Virus record (IMG/VR): IMGVR_UViG_3300029989_000084
Span: 1 to 38,019 of that record
Origin: a virus
Strand: one strand, 5' to 3'
Length of the DNA: 38,019 nucleotides
Each line of letters starts with the position of its first letter. The stretch's first letter is position 1. Position numbers and translations under genes: made by a program. The notes beneath the pieces are model-generated. The model worked only from the letters and a program-made list of their open reading frames with translations. It ran no database searches and had not been told where the DNA came from. Positions 13,051 through 20,129 of this stretch are shown here, piece by piece.

Positions 13051-13655
13051 AGTTACTCCCCAGTAAAGAGTTCTCCAATGTTCAACTAGATTTTAGTGAA
13101 AAGCTACACCTAGAAGATGGTAGCAGCATTGCACTAAAGGAGTACAAACATATTTATATAACCTCAGAGGAGGTAGTAAATTCAAATGACTGGGCGTATA
13201 ATGTTCTGTCTAAGACAGTCGTACAGTTCACTGAGGATTTCATTGCGTACTATGCACCAATGAAGGATTTTCCTATGGGTAATTATAAAAAAATAGTTGC
13301 TTCCACGGATGACTTATTGAAGTTTCTCGGAAAATCTACCCATGGGACCTCCACGTCAGACGTGTACAGTAAGTTTCCGAAGATACCCACCCGATTTATC
13401 GAAAGGTACGTCAGAGAGTATAACAAAGGTAACATTATCACTGTCGTTTTGGTGGAGTTTACTTATGACAACCCAGAGCCGTATAAAAATGTTCTCCAAC
13501 TTAAAGTAAATCCAGAAGATAATACTATCAACATTAAACCAATCAAAGAGAGTTGGAGTAAAGAAGAGCTAGTAGAGATATTGGGTGACTTCTTTAATGA
13601 CCATACTAATTGTCAAAATACTAATATCCCTAAATGGATTGAAGAAAACTTATAA
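13029..13655 (+). CDS. Conserved Bacteroidota-phage hypothetical protein
   Basis: 208 residues, soluble. Signature segments: KKIVASTDDLL, IPTRFIERYVREYNKGN followed by VLVEF, NTINIKPIKESWSKEELVEIL and the ending PKWIEENL. From recall this set (IPxSFIExYVxxYNKGNxI ... NTIxIKPxKxSWxREEV ... WIEENL) defines an uncharacterised family common in Bacteroides-type phages and prophages. It overlaps the previous gene by 22 bases. Function unknown. Confidence 0.83.
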   Translation: MWNKCKVELLPSKEFSNVQLDFSEKLHLEDGSSIALKEYKHIYITSEEVVNSNDWAYNVLSKTVVQFTEDFIAYYAPMKDFPMGNYKKIVASTDDLLKFLGKSTHGTSTSDVYSKFPKIPTRFIERYVREYNKGNIITVVLVEFTYDNPEPYKNVLQLKVNPEDNTINIKPIKESWSKEELVEILGDFFNDHTNCQNTNIPKWIEENL

Positions 13656-13658
13656 GCT

Positions 13659-13907
13659 ATGCAAATAGAGTCAAAGTATAATATCCACCAAAAGATATTT
13701 TGGATGGAGAGTAATAAAGTTCGGAGTGCAGTGGTCAAAGCTATACAGTTTCCCAGAGTTGAGTGGGAGAACAAGGCACCTAGAGCCGGTAGGACAATGT
13801 ATTTTGTCAGTAGCCGAATACGGTCAAGGTCTGTAAACTGGAATGGGGGTGGTTTATATGAAGAGGAAGTATTTGCTTCCAAAAAAGATTTACTAAAAAG
13901 TCTATAA
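13659..13907 (+). CDS. Small beta-rich hypothetical protein
   Basis: 82 residues beginning with ESKYNIHQKIFWMESNKV and ending EEEVFASKKDLLKSL. A K-Y-x-I-x-x-x-[IV]-[FY] opening with a [VI]FASKEELLxSL ending is recalled from small SH3-like proteins of many phages. Basic in the middle. It starts three bases after the previous stop. Possible protein or nucleic acid adaptor; not established. Confidence 0.75.
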   Translation: MQIESKYNIHQKIFWMESNKVRSAVVKAIQFPRVEWENKAPRAGRTMYFVSSRIRSRSVNWNGGGLYEEEVFASKKDLLKSL

Positions 13908-13910
13908 ATT

Positions 13911-14330
13911 ATGGGAAATTATTTTGAGGCAAGACTAGCACGGTATAAAAGAAATTCCGTAGCGATATTAGAACTTATAAAGTTGGTCATGGAGGCTGAC
14001 TCTGAAATAGAAGTTTACCTACACAGAGATTGTATTACGGGTTCTGATGTAGTGTCTAGCGTAACGTTCTTTAAAGGAGAACAGATAAATTCTATCTCTT
14101 TCCACGAGGTTCCCTATGGTTGGAGTGGCTGTGGTCATAAAGAGCATGGTGGTTACCATAAAGGAGGAGAAAATCATTCGCTACCGTTTGAGGTGGCTGA
14201 TGTACTCACTACTTTTAAACCAGTTACCAACATACTGAGCAGGCAACCCTCCGAGTTTTTCAAGACAAAGGAGGAGTACCTTAAATGGTGTTCGTGGTTG
14301 GTAAGATTTGAGGGAAATATTAATCAGTAA
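13911..14330 (+). CDS. Hypothetical protein
   Basis: 139 residues. A helical N terminus, a beta-rich centre with a histidine- and glycine-rich loop (GHKEHGGYHKGGENH, about residues 74-88) that could bind metal, and a C terminus rich in aromatic residues (EYLKWCSWLVRF). No recognised domain. Starts three bases after the previous stop. Confidence 0.7.
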   Translation: MGNYFEARLARYKRNSVAILELIKLVMEADSEIEVYLHRDCITGSDVVSSVTFFKGEQINSISFHEVPYGWSGCGHKEHGGYHKGGENHSLPFEVADVLTTFKPVTNILSRQPSEFFKTKEEYLKWCSWLVRFEGNINQ

Positions 14331-14339
14331 ATTTATAAT

Positions 14340-14612
14340 ATGCCAGAAAATTATGTTCCTTTCAGTGAGCTGCAAACGCGGCCAGAGCAAGTGTCTGTGG
14401 TTACAGACATAACAGAATATAAGCCCGGAAATTCTCTTCCGGCTGTTCAGAATTGTTACCCAGTTCTTACCCACTGCTACGTTTGCGGAACGGGATGGAA
14501 TTACGGTTATTGGAAACATTGCGGTTGCAATACTGTACCAGTAGGAGATGGAGGTTTACCTCTAGGAGTCCTAATCGTTGTGTATCTATTATGGAGATGG
14601 ACTAAAAAGTAA
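14340..14612 (+). CDS. Small zinc-ribbon-like protein with C-terminal membrane segment
   Basis: 90 residues. Cysteines in CYVCG and CGCN (about residues 46-62) form a plausible zinc knuckle. The last 20 residues (LPLGVLIVVYLLWRWTKK) are a tail anchor with a basic end. It would sit in the inner membrane facing the cytoplasm. It is followed closely by another small membrane protein. Role unknown. Confidence 0.68.
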   Translation: MPENYVPFSELQTRPEQVSVVTDITEYKPGNSLPAVQNCYPVLTHCYVCGTGWNYGYWKHCGCNTVPVGDGGLPLGVLIVVYLLWRWTKK

Positions 14613-14617
14613 CTACC

Positions 14618-14773
14618 GTGAAAAAGCTAAAACGTAAAAAGACATTCATGTTCTTATTCGGACTTATTGTACTCATTGGAGTACTGTTCTTCTCTGTGGC
14701 TGCGGTCAATGTGTTAGATATTAAATTACATAAACCAGATCGGGTCTATTATGAACCCGACGAAAACAAATAA
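14618..14773 (+). CDS. Small single-pass membrane protein with GTG start
   Basis: 51 residues: a very basic N terminus (KKLKRKK), one hydrophobic span (MFLFGLIVLIGVLFFSVAAV) and a polar tail (DRVYYEPDENK). The GTG lies six bases after the previous stop and the end is one base before the next start, so the operon is tightly packed around it. Function unknown. Confidence 0.62.
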   Translation: MKKLKRKKTFMFLFGLIVLIGVLFFSVAAVNVLDIKLHKPDRVYYEPDENK

Positions 14774-14774
14774 A

Positions 14775-15218
14775 ATGATACAAGAAAATTTGGTCTCGTT
14801 TGAGACTGCGAAACTTGCAAAGGAAAAAGGTTTCTTCATTAAAACAAGGTGCTACTATAACAGCGACAATCCTCTTTCCGCAAACATAGAACTGAAAGAA
14901 CACTCTACGTTTTCCAGTATTCCTTATGGGGAAGAGTACACCGAGAAACATGGTGACACAAAGTTTCTATCCTACCAGATTGAGACTATCAACAATGCCC
15001 CTACGCAGGCACTACTCCAAAAGTGGCTACGAGAAATTCATCATATCTATGTAACAGCCTTACCGAGTTACACAAGTAACTCAGATAATAAAAAACATTT
15101 CTTTGAGGTATCGGTTAAGGGTAGGACGATGCAATTTTTTGATAAGCATGACTACACTAAAACATACGAAGAGTCATTAGAAATCGGCTTACAAGAAGCC
15201 CTAAAATTAGTCAAGTAA
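14775..15218 (+). CDS. Conserved Bacteroidota-phage hypothetical protein
   Basis: 147 residues from ATG 14775 (one base after the previous stop); an ATG at 14751 would overlap the previous gene by 23 bases. The start LVSFETAKLAKEKGF, the centre PTQALLQKWLREIHHIYV and the ending YEESLEIGLQEALKLV match, from recall, a family of unknown function found all over Bacteroides phages and prophages. It overlaps the next gene by one base (TAATG). No catalytic residues known. Confidence 0.85.
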   Translation: MIQENLVSFETAKLAKEKGFFIKTRCYYNSDNPLSANIELKEHSTFSSIPYGEEYTEKHGDTKFLSYQIETINNAPTQALLQKWLREIHHIYVTALPSYTSNSDNKKHFFEVSVKGRTMQFFDKHDYTKTYEESLEIGLQEALKLVK

Positions 15219-15793
15219 TGAAAAAGATTTTACTTCTATTGTGTTTGTTACCCATAATGGCTACAGCGCAAAACTTTCTTTCCTTTGGTGGGGCTATTGT
15301 TGCTCCGAAAACAGATACCGGCAATGAGACTGGTGCTAGTCTATCAGCCTCGTTCAACCATATTTTTGGGCCCGTTGTAATTCAGCCGGTATTGGCGATC
15401 ACAATGATGTCGGGAATTGACAATGAGCTTAGACGTGCAAGGCAGTACTCCTATAATGTTGAAATGGCTTCTATTGGAGTAAATTTTCTGAGTACTGGAA
15501 AACTCTACGGTGTTATTGGAGTACATCTAAATGGGAATACTTTAAGCTCCCAGTTTAAAATAGCTCCTAATCAGTTTGATAGAACGTCGAACAATAATAT
15601 CTTTGCATCGGAATACTTTGGTATCGGGTATCGAACTACGGTAAACGTGGAATTCGGGTTGATGTGCACAAATTCTAATTACATGGAGGGTTACTGGCCA
15701 ATAACGTCCAAGCACAATGACATGTACTTACAGTTCAAGGTGTCTTACGATATTCCGCTAAATATTAAATGTCACTGTTTAAGAAACTACTAG
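15218..15793 (+). CDS. Secreted outer-membrane beta-barrel-like protein
   Basis: 191 residues with a clear signal peptide: basic start, hydrophobic core (ILLLLCLLPIM) and ATA-Q cleavage site at residue 17/18. The mature part alternates polar and hydrophobic residues in strands with glycines and aromatic residues, as in small outer-membrane barrels (for example MYLQFKVSYDIPL near the C terminus). The last residues (CHCLRNY) do not end in the typical terminal aromatic strand. Phage-encoded envelope proteins of this kind can block superinfection or change the cell surface. Barrel identity is inferred. Confidence 0.72.
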   Translation: MKKILLLLCLLPIMATAQNFLSFGGAIVAPKTDTGNETGASLSASFNHIFGPVVIQPVLAITMMSGIDNELRRARQYSYNVEMASIGVNFLSTGKLYGVIGVHLNGNTLSSQFKIAPNQFDRTSNNNIFASEYFGIGYRTTVNVEFGLMCTNSNYMEGYWPITSKHNDMYLQFKVSYDIPLNIKCHCLRNY

Positions 15794-15795
15794 GT

Positions 15796-16140
15796 ATGAG
15801 AACACTTATATTATTTGCACTTATAGTGCTTTGTGCATGTTCGGAGGAAGAACAACCAAGACTTATCACGACATCCCCAGTAACAAAGATTACCGCATAC
15901 TCCGCAGAGTCTGGAGGGAGTAACTTAATTGTGGGGTTTCTTGATGAAGCGGGTGTCGTATGGGCAGACCACAGAAGTCCCACTCTCCAAGACTACAAAA
16001 TAATGTCTGTGGACACCCCAAAAGATTTTGTGGCAAATCTATGTGACTTGCGGAGCAATACTACTTATTACATTAGGTCGTACATAATGAATAAGGGAAT
16101 TACAGTATACGGAAATGAATTGGTGTTTAAAACAAAATAG
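15796..16140 (+). CDS. Lipoprotein with fibronectin-like domain
   Basis: 114 residues from ATG 15796, two bases after the previous stop; ATG 15769 would add nine residues to the signal. Signal peptide ends in the lipobox LCAC with Cys15 as lipidated residue, followed by SEEEQ, similar to the acidic lipoprotein export signal of Bacteroidota that sends proteins to the cell surface. The rest (VTKITAYSAESGGSN ... TTYYIRSYIMNKG ... YGNELVFKT) matches the fibronectin type III-like repeat common in Bacteroidota surface proteins. With the upstream gene it forms an envelope-directed pair. Confidence 0.8.
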   Translation: MRTLILFALIVLCACSEEEQPRLITTSPVTKITAYSAESGGSNLIVGFLDEAGVVWADHRSPTLQDYKIMSVDTPKDFVANLCDLRSNTTYYIRSYIMNKGITVYGNELVFKTK

Positions 16141-16143
16141 GAA

Positions 16144-16449
16144 ATGAAAAAAGGAAAATCAATTGGGGTAAAACCCCTTGAGAATGGTAAGGTAACTATG
16201 GTTGTACTTAAACAAATGATAACCACTAGCATTGTAAACAAGTATGGGACAATTGAAGCGTTTACAAAAACTGCGGAGGGAGAAAAGTATGCCAAAAATT
16301 TACGGACGTATTTATACCCTAGCGCATCGGTGAGTTATCCAGTATTAAAACAACTTTGCGATATGTTTGGAATTGGTGTGCTGACGCGTAAAACGGTCGT
16401 AACACGGTCGATTGAATACATGTTAGTAACAAGTGAACCAAAACAGTAA
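16144..16449 (+). CDS. Hypothetical basic protein
   Basis: 101 residues, basic, starting MKKGKSIGVKPL. Segments SVSYPVLKQLCDMFGIGVLTRKTV and SIEYMLVTSEP suggest a small alpha/beta fold, and the helical segment could be a DNA-binding helix-turn-helix, though no clear motif fits. It follows the lipoprotein gene by three bases. Unknown. Confidence 0.68.
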   Translation: MKKGKSIGVKPLENGKVTMVVLKQMITTSIVNKYGTIEAFTKTAEGEKYAKNLRTYLYPSASVSYPVLKQLCDMFGIGVLTRKTVVTRSIEYMLVTSEPKQ

Positions 16450-16513
16450 AAAAGTCGCTTAAAACGGAGCAAAGTGAGTTAATTTAATAACCCTTTTAAA
16501 CCCCTTTATACGG

Positions 16514-17008
16514 ATGAATGTGTTTATGCCATACCCAAACATACTGGAGTCAGTGAAAAGTTTGGACACCCGAAGGCTTAATAAACAACAGATTGAGTGT
16601 GGGCAAATTCTAAAAGCCCTACTATCTGAAGGTGCTTGGAGTAACCACCCCACAACTAAAATGTGGGCAGTGAAGACTCATATTTTGAGTGACTATATTC
16701 GAATTGCAAAAGCGGAATTGTCTTTTCGTAGAGACAAAATTGAAATTCCAAAACGAATAATTAGTAGGTCACTACTACTGGAGCAAGAATTATCTGGGTG
16801 GTTACCTGAAAAGTTTTTCGTACAACACAGAAGGAGACTCTTCACGAAAGACCCTATATTTTATAGGAGTTTCAAACAGTGTGGAGAGTCTCTAGTGAAC
16901 TACTATTTCGTAGAGGGTAACATTTTGAGGTACAACACTGAGAACAATAAAAAGGAAACTCCGTTACCAGTCATCAGATTATCTATGCAGGTGTGTAGCA
17001 GTTTATAA
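16514..17008 (+). CDS. Pyrimidine-dimer glycosylase-like (Pyr_excise superfamily) protein
   Basis: 164 residues. The N terminus MNVFMPYPNILESVKSLD-RRLNKQQIE-QILKALL, followed by WSNHPTTKMW, matches the MN[TV]FxPYPD...A..LD.RRLGKQRVE..QIL pattern of the family related to T4 endonuclease V. A later FF-x-x-HRRRLFTKDPIFY also fits the HRSNLLRKDP box. Family members are annotated as UV-damage repair glycosylases, but catalysis by this branch is not well shown. It is the last gene before two promoters. A DNA repair role is inferred. Confidence 0.8.
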   Translation: MNVFMPYPNILESVKSLDTRRLNKQQIECGQILKALLSEGAWSNHPTTKMWAVKTHILSDYIRIAKAELSFRRDKIEIPKRIISRSLLLEQELSGWLPEKFFVQHRRRLFTKDPIFYRSFKQCGESLVNYYFVEGNILRYNTENNKKETPLPVIRLSMQVCSSL

Positions 17009-17025
17009 AAAATTAGCTATCTTTG
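16996..17025 (+). promoter_or_regulatory. Probable promoter (weak -33)
   Basis: TATCTTTG at 17018-17025 is a good -7 element in front of the gene at 17056, in a gap of 47 bases. The expected -33 position has no clear TTG. A short CCCC-AAA-GGGG dyad (17027-17037) lies at the expected start of the transcript. Confidence 0.6.
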
Positions 17026-17055
17026 CCCCCAAAGGGGTGTTATAAATAATCGTTT

Positions 17056-17292
17056 ATGAAAAGACATAAAGTAACTCGAAAAACTAAAGCAGGTAAGACC
17101 GTTACGTACATGCGAGGCAAAGGTTCCTGTGGTTCTACCGAGAAAAAAGGGAGTGGCGAGGAACTTTCTGAAAAGAGAGTGACCACTAAAAAGATTGAGG
17201 CTATTCGTACCAAACGTAGGTCTGGGTTTGAGTTGTCCCCAGAAGAACACAAACAGCTAGAGAGTTATGGGGGCGTAATAAAAGTCGGCTAA
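17056..17292 (+). CDS. Small very basic hypothetical protein
   Basis: 78 residues with about 20 lysines and arginines; TRKTKAGKTVTYMRGKGSCG is followed by a helix with KKIEAIRTKRR. The TGKTVTYxRG-like stretch suggests a small beta hairpin followed by a disordered basic arm, a layout seen in nucleic-acid-binding proteins. It has its own promoter just upstream and is followed by another promoter. No family recognised. Confidence 0.7.
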   Translation: MKRHKVTRKTKAGKTVTYMRGKGSCGSTEKKGSGEELSEKRVTTKKIEAIRTKRRSGFELSPEEHKQLESYGGVIKVG

Positions 17293-17314
17293 TCCCCTTT
17301 GAGAAAAAAGTAGA

Positions 17315-17346
17315 TTTTGTAATTAAATAAATTATTCCTACATTTG
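17315..17346 (+). promoter_or_regulatory. Promoter of the late (packaging) operon
   Basis: TTG at 17317-17319, 19-base spacer, TACATTTG at 17339-17346. It faces the KTSC, zinc-finger, QueD, TerL and portal genes, none of which is preceded by another promoter, so it probably transcribes at least to 21668. Immediately downstream is a terminator-like hairpin (17348-17380). Confidence 0.85.
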
Positions 17347-17347
17347 C

Positions 17348-17380
17348 GGGGAGCATCAGAAATGGTGTTCCCCTATTTTT
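17348..17380 (+). promoter_or_regulatory. Terminator-like leader hairpin (possible attenuator)
   Basis: Ten base pairs (17348-17357 with 17364-17373, three of them G-U) close a six-base loop and are followed by TATTTTT. It starts one base after the -7 element of the promoter, so it occupies the 5' end of the transcript, where a terminator would shut the operon off. It may be an attenuator, a 5' stabilising hairpin, or the end of the preceding gene's transcript. Confidence 0.65.
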
Positions 17381-17398
17381 GTACCCAATAGAAACATT

Positions 17399-17617
17399 AT
17401 GCAGCACATAGGTTCCTCAAATATTTTAAAAGCCGGACACGACAGAAAAACTCGTACCCTACAAATGGTTTTTATAAATAGACCAATGTGGTTGTACACT
17501 TACTCTAATGTGGACATAAAAGTTTGGGTAAAATTCCTACAGTCTACCAGTAAAGGGAAATACTTTTCCGATTTTATCAGAGATGTTTACCCTTACCAGA
17601 AATCCAATATAAAATGA
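17399..17617 (+). CDS. KTSC domain protein 2
   Basis: 72 residues. The domain hallmarks are an IGSSNILKAGHD opening, TLQMVF strand, YTYSNV strand and STSKGKYFSDFIRDVY ending. It is closer to the family consensus than the copy at 6503 and differs from it considerably, so the two are not a recent duplication. First gene behind the 17339 promoter; its stop overlaps the next start by four bases (ATGA). Probable nucleic-acid-associated role. Confidence 0.87.
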   Translation: MQHIGSSNILKAGHDRKTRTLQMVFINRPMWLYTYSNVDIKVWVKFLQSTSKGKYFSDFIRDVYPYQKSNIK

Positions 17618-17955
17618 GAACTATACTTTGTGACGAATGTAGAAAGGAATTGTTCACCACCGAGAGAACAAATAATGGAGGTATAGGTGCTGAAGCTCAG
17701 TCAAAAGGGTTTGTCTATAAACTCGCTGTTCTGTGGACAGACAAATACGACTCTTTGTTTTTCTGTACTAAGGAATGCCAGAGAGAGTTCTACAGAAAAA
17801 ATATCCCCACAAATCCCGAAGTATCTAAAGTTCTTGAAGAGCTTAGAAATGATATACCCAAAATGGCAAAAGAATGTAGTGAGGGTCTCGCCCGACTACA
17901 AAAAGGACTAATTACAGTAATGAATAATCGTAGAAAACATGGGAACAATTACTAG
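17614..17955 (+). CDS. Small zinc-finger-like protein
   Basis: 113 residues. CDEC at residues 6-9 and CTKEC at about residues 51-55 form a two-pair cysteine set typical of treble-clef or MYM-type zinc fingers (LFFCTKECQREFY). The C-terminal half is helical and charged. No enzymatic motif. It overlaps QueD by 17 bases. Role unknown; likely to bind nucleic acid or protein. Confidence 0.75.
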   Translation: MRTILCDECRKELFTTERTNNGGIGAEAQSKGFVYKLAVLWTDKYDSLFFCTKECQREFYRKNIPTNPEVSKVLEELRNDIPKMAKECSEGLARLQKGLITVMNNRRKHGNNY

Positions 17956-18469
17956 AAAATTTGAGTTTGACACCGCGCATAGAGTGATGTTTGAAAAGGT
18001 AAAATGCTTCAATCTTCATGGACATAGGTTTGTTGCTGAGGTAACATTTGATTACGCTGAAGTAAAAGCTATTGGATATGCGATTGACTTTAAAGAGTTG
18101 AAACGTGTACTGGGTGCTTACATTGATGAATGTTTAGATCATGGGTCAATGCTAAATCCTATGGATACTCCTCTTATTGAACTTTGCAAGAGTAATAAGT
18201 GGAAACTATGGTTGATGGGTCTTGGTAACGATGGAGATGTAAATCCCTCTGCAGAAAATATAGCTTCCGAGATTTTTTATCTCGCAGAAACTCTGTTCTC
18301 TTACGAGCTGGACGGTGTTAGGGTTATGAATGTCCGACTATATGAGACGCCTAACTGTTGGGTTGACTGTACGAGGGCTCGGTATCAAGGTACTGAAGAG
18401 TTTAAACGCGGTATTGAGCTGTGGAGAAAATATTTGGGAAACATGACTTACGATAGTAGGGAGGAATAA
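17939..18469 (+). CDS. queD: 6-carboxy-tetrahydropterin synthase (QueD)
   Basis: 176 residues with all hallmarks of the PTPS/QueD family: zinc ligands His14 (FDTAHR), His27 and His29 (NLHGHRF), Cys23 in KCFN, the DF pair at 50-51, LDH at 66-68, PSAEN at 103-107 and a late ET (136-137). It makes 6-carboxy-tetrahydropterin, the second step toward preQ0, used for queuosine and, in phages, for 7-deazaguanine DNA modification. No other pathway gene (folE, queE, queC, dpdA) is in this window. The stop overlaps a ribosome-binding site for TerL. Confidence 0.92.
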   Translation: MGTITRKFEFDTAHRVMFEKVKCFNLHGHRFVAEVTFDYAEVKAIGYAIDFKELKRVLGAYIDECLDHGSMLNPMDTPLIELCKSNKWKLWLMGLGNDGDVNPSAENIASEIFYLAETLFSYELDGVRVMNVRLYETPNCWVDCTRARYQGTEEFKRGIELWRKYLGNMTYDSREE

Positions 18470-18471
18470 AA

Positions 18472-20124
18472 ATGGCTAAAAAGTCTACACTTCCAAAAGA
18501 AGATGGGTTTGTATTCGAGACAACTGGTGGTAGTGTTGAGAGTATAAAAACCGAAGAGCTCTCTGGGAGAACTATGGAGTTTGATACTCATTTTGTGGTG
18601 AGTAAGATTATGGAGTTTGGCAAAGTTCTTACTGGACTTTCTTTGTATGGATACCAAGAGGAAATTGCATACTCAGTAATTCATTCCGTTATCACTTTTT
18701 CGGGGGACATTAAAACAGTACTTCTATCCAGACAATCTGGAAAATCGGAGGTAATGGCATTTATTATTGATACCCTTACTGTATTACTACCGGCACTGTC
18801 TAAAGTAATTCCAGAACTGGAACAATTTAAGTCCGGGTTTCGTATTGGACTTTTCGCCCCACAGTCGGACCAGGTAGTTACCACATATTCTAGGGCAATG
18901 ACTCGTTTGGATTCTGCGAACGCTGAAATGATATTGGCTGACCCAGACATTGCAGTATTCAGAGAAAGTGCTGCAAAACTTGTATTGAGTAATGGGTCGT
19001 ACCTTGCGGGGCAAGTTGCCAGTAAACAATCTAAGATTGAGTCTAAGACTTATGACCTTGTAATTGTCGAAGAAGCGCAAGATGTGGATGATTTTATTCT
19101 GTCCAAATCTATAGAGCCTATGGTCTCGGCCACTTCCGGCACAATTCTAAAAGTAGGGACAACCGGGCAAACTAAAAACCACTTTTGGTATGAGATACTC
19201 CGTAATCGAAATCTGGACAGAAAAATTGCAGATCAGCGGATACGTCACCACTTTGAATTTGATTATAAGAAAATTATTGCTGCAAGACGTGAACAGTACA
19301 ACAGAGACGGAGTACGTTTCCACTTGAACTACGAAGCGGATGTTTTGCGTAAAGAAGAACGTTGGGGAAAAGATTCCCAAGCGTTTAAACTTGCCTACGC
19401 TCTTATATGGGATTTGGAAAGTGGTATGCTTATCACTGATGCAGACTTCAATAATTTATTGAACCGCAAAAAAGGTTTCCAACCGTTACAGAACTCTGAT
19501 TACGTGGTAGCAGGTTTGGATATTGCAAAAAGTCCGGCAAGTACGGTGCTAACCATTGTAAAAGTGTACTACGGAGAGGATATATTTGAAAAACCATACA
19601 AAGAAATTCTCGGGTGGATTGACCTTGGAGGGCTAAATTATGAAAGTCAGCATCATACACTTATTGATTTTATTGCAGAGTTCAACATTTCTACTATCTT
19701 TGCAGACTATACTGGTGTTGGTAGAGCAGTAGTCGATAGGCTAACTTATGCTTGTGGTGAATACGTAAACGTAGAACCCTACACATTTACAGCACAAAGT
19801 AAATCGGATATGTGGTATAACCTTACTTCTGATATTCAGATGAAGAGGATAGTAGTACCGGCAAATAAAACTGTTCGTTCTACTACAGAGTTCCAAAAAT
19901 TCGAGGAACAAATGAAAAACTGTCAGAAGTATTTCAATGGACCATATTTAGTCTGCGAAAAATCTGATGGATACTTTGATGATTATGTTGATAGTTTAGG
20001 CCTCGCTTGTCTCGCTGCAAATCAAGAACAAGAAGTTGGTTACGAAATTGAGACCTCGGATAATCCTCTCTACGGAGCTGTTACGGATGCAGTAAGTTCA
20101 ATGAAAAGAAACTCTTTTAATTAA
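18472..20124 (+). CDS. terL: Terminase large subunit
   Basis: 550-residue packaging motor. ATPase domain: Walker A SRQSGKS (86-92), Walker B LVIVEEAQD (196-204) with catalytic Glu, coupling motif KVGTTG (227-232). Nuclease domain: acidic residues in GLDIAKS (348-354), ADYTGVG (411-417) and DDYVDSLGLA (from 503). Length is normal. It has a rare Shine-Dalgarno (GGGAGG at 18459-18464, seven bases before ATG). No small terminase subunit is obvious upstream; the basic protein at 17056 is a weak candidate. It pumps DNA into proheads through the portal encoded next. Confidence 0.97.
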   Translation: MAKKSTLPKEDGFVFETTGGSVESIKTEELSGRTMEFDTHFVVSKIMEFGKVLTGLSLYGYQEEIAYSVIHSVITFSGDIKTVLLSRQSGKSEVMAFIIDTLTVLLPALSKVIPELEQFKSGFRIGLFAPQSDQVVTTYSRAMTRLDSANAEMILADPDIAVFRESAAKLVLSNGSYLAGQVASKQSKIESKTYDLVIVEEAQDVDDFILSKSIEPMVSATSGTILKVGTTGQTKNHFWYEILRNRNLDRKIADQRIRHHFEFDYKKIIAARREQYNRDGVRFHLNYEADVLRKEERWGKDSQAFKLAYALIWDLESGMLITDADFNNLLNRKKGFQPLQNSDYVVAGLDIAKSPASTVLTIVKVYYGEDIFEKPYKEILGWIDLGGLNYESQHHTLIDFIAEFNISTIFADYTGVGRAVVDRLTYACGEYVNVEPYTFTAQSKSDMWYNLTSDIQMKRIVVPANKTVRSTTEFQKFEEQMKNCQKYFNGPYLVCEKSDGYFDDYVDSLGLACLAANQEQEVGYEIETSDNPLYGAVTDAVSSMKRNSFN

Positions 20125-20129
20125 ATAAT

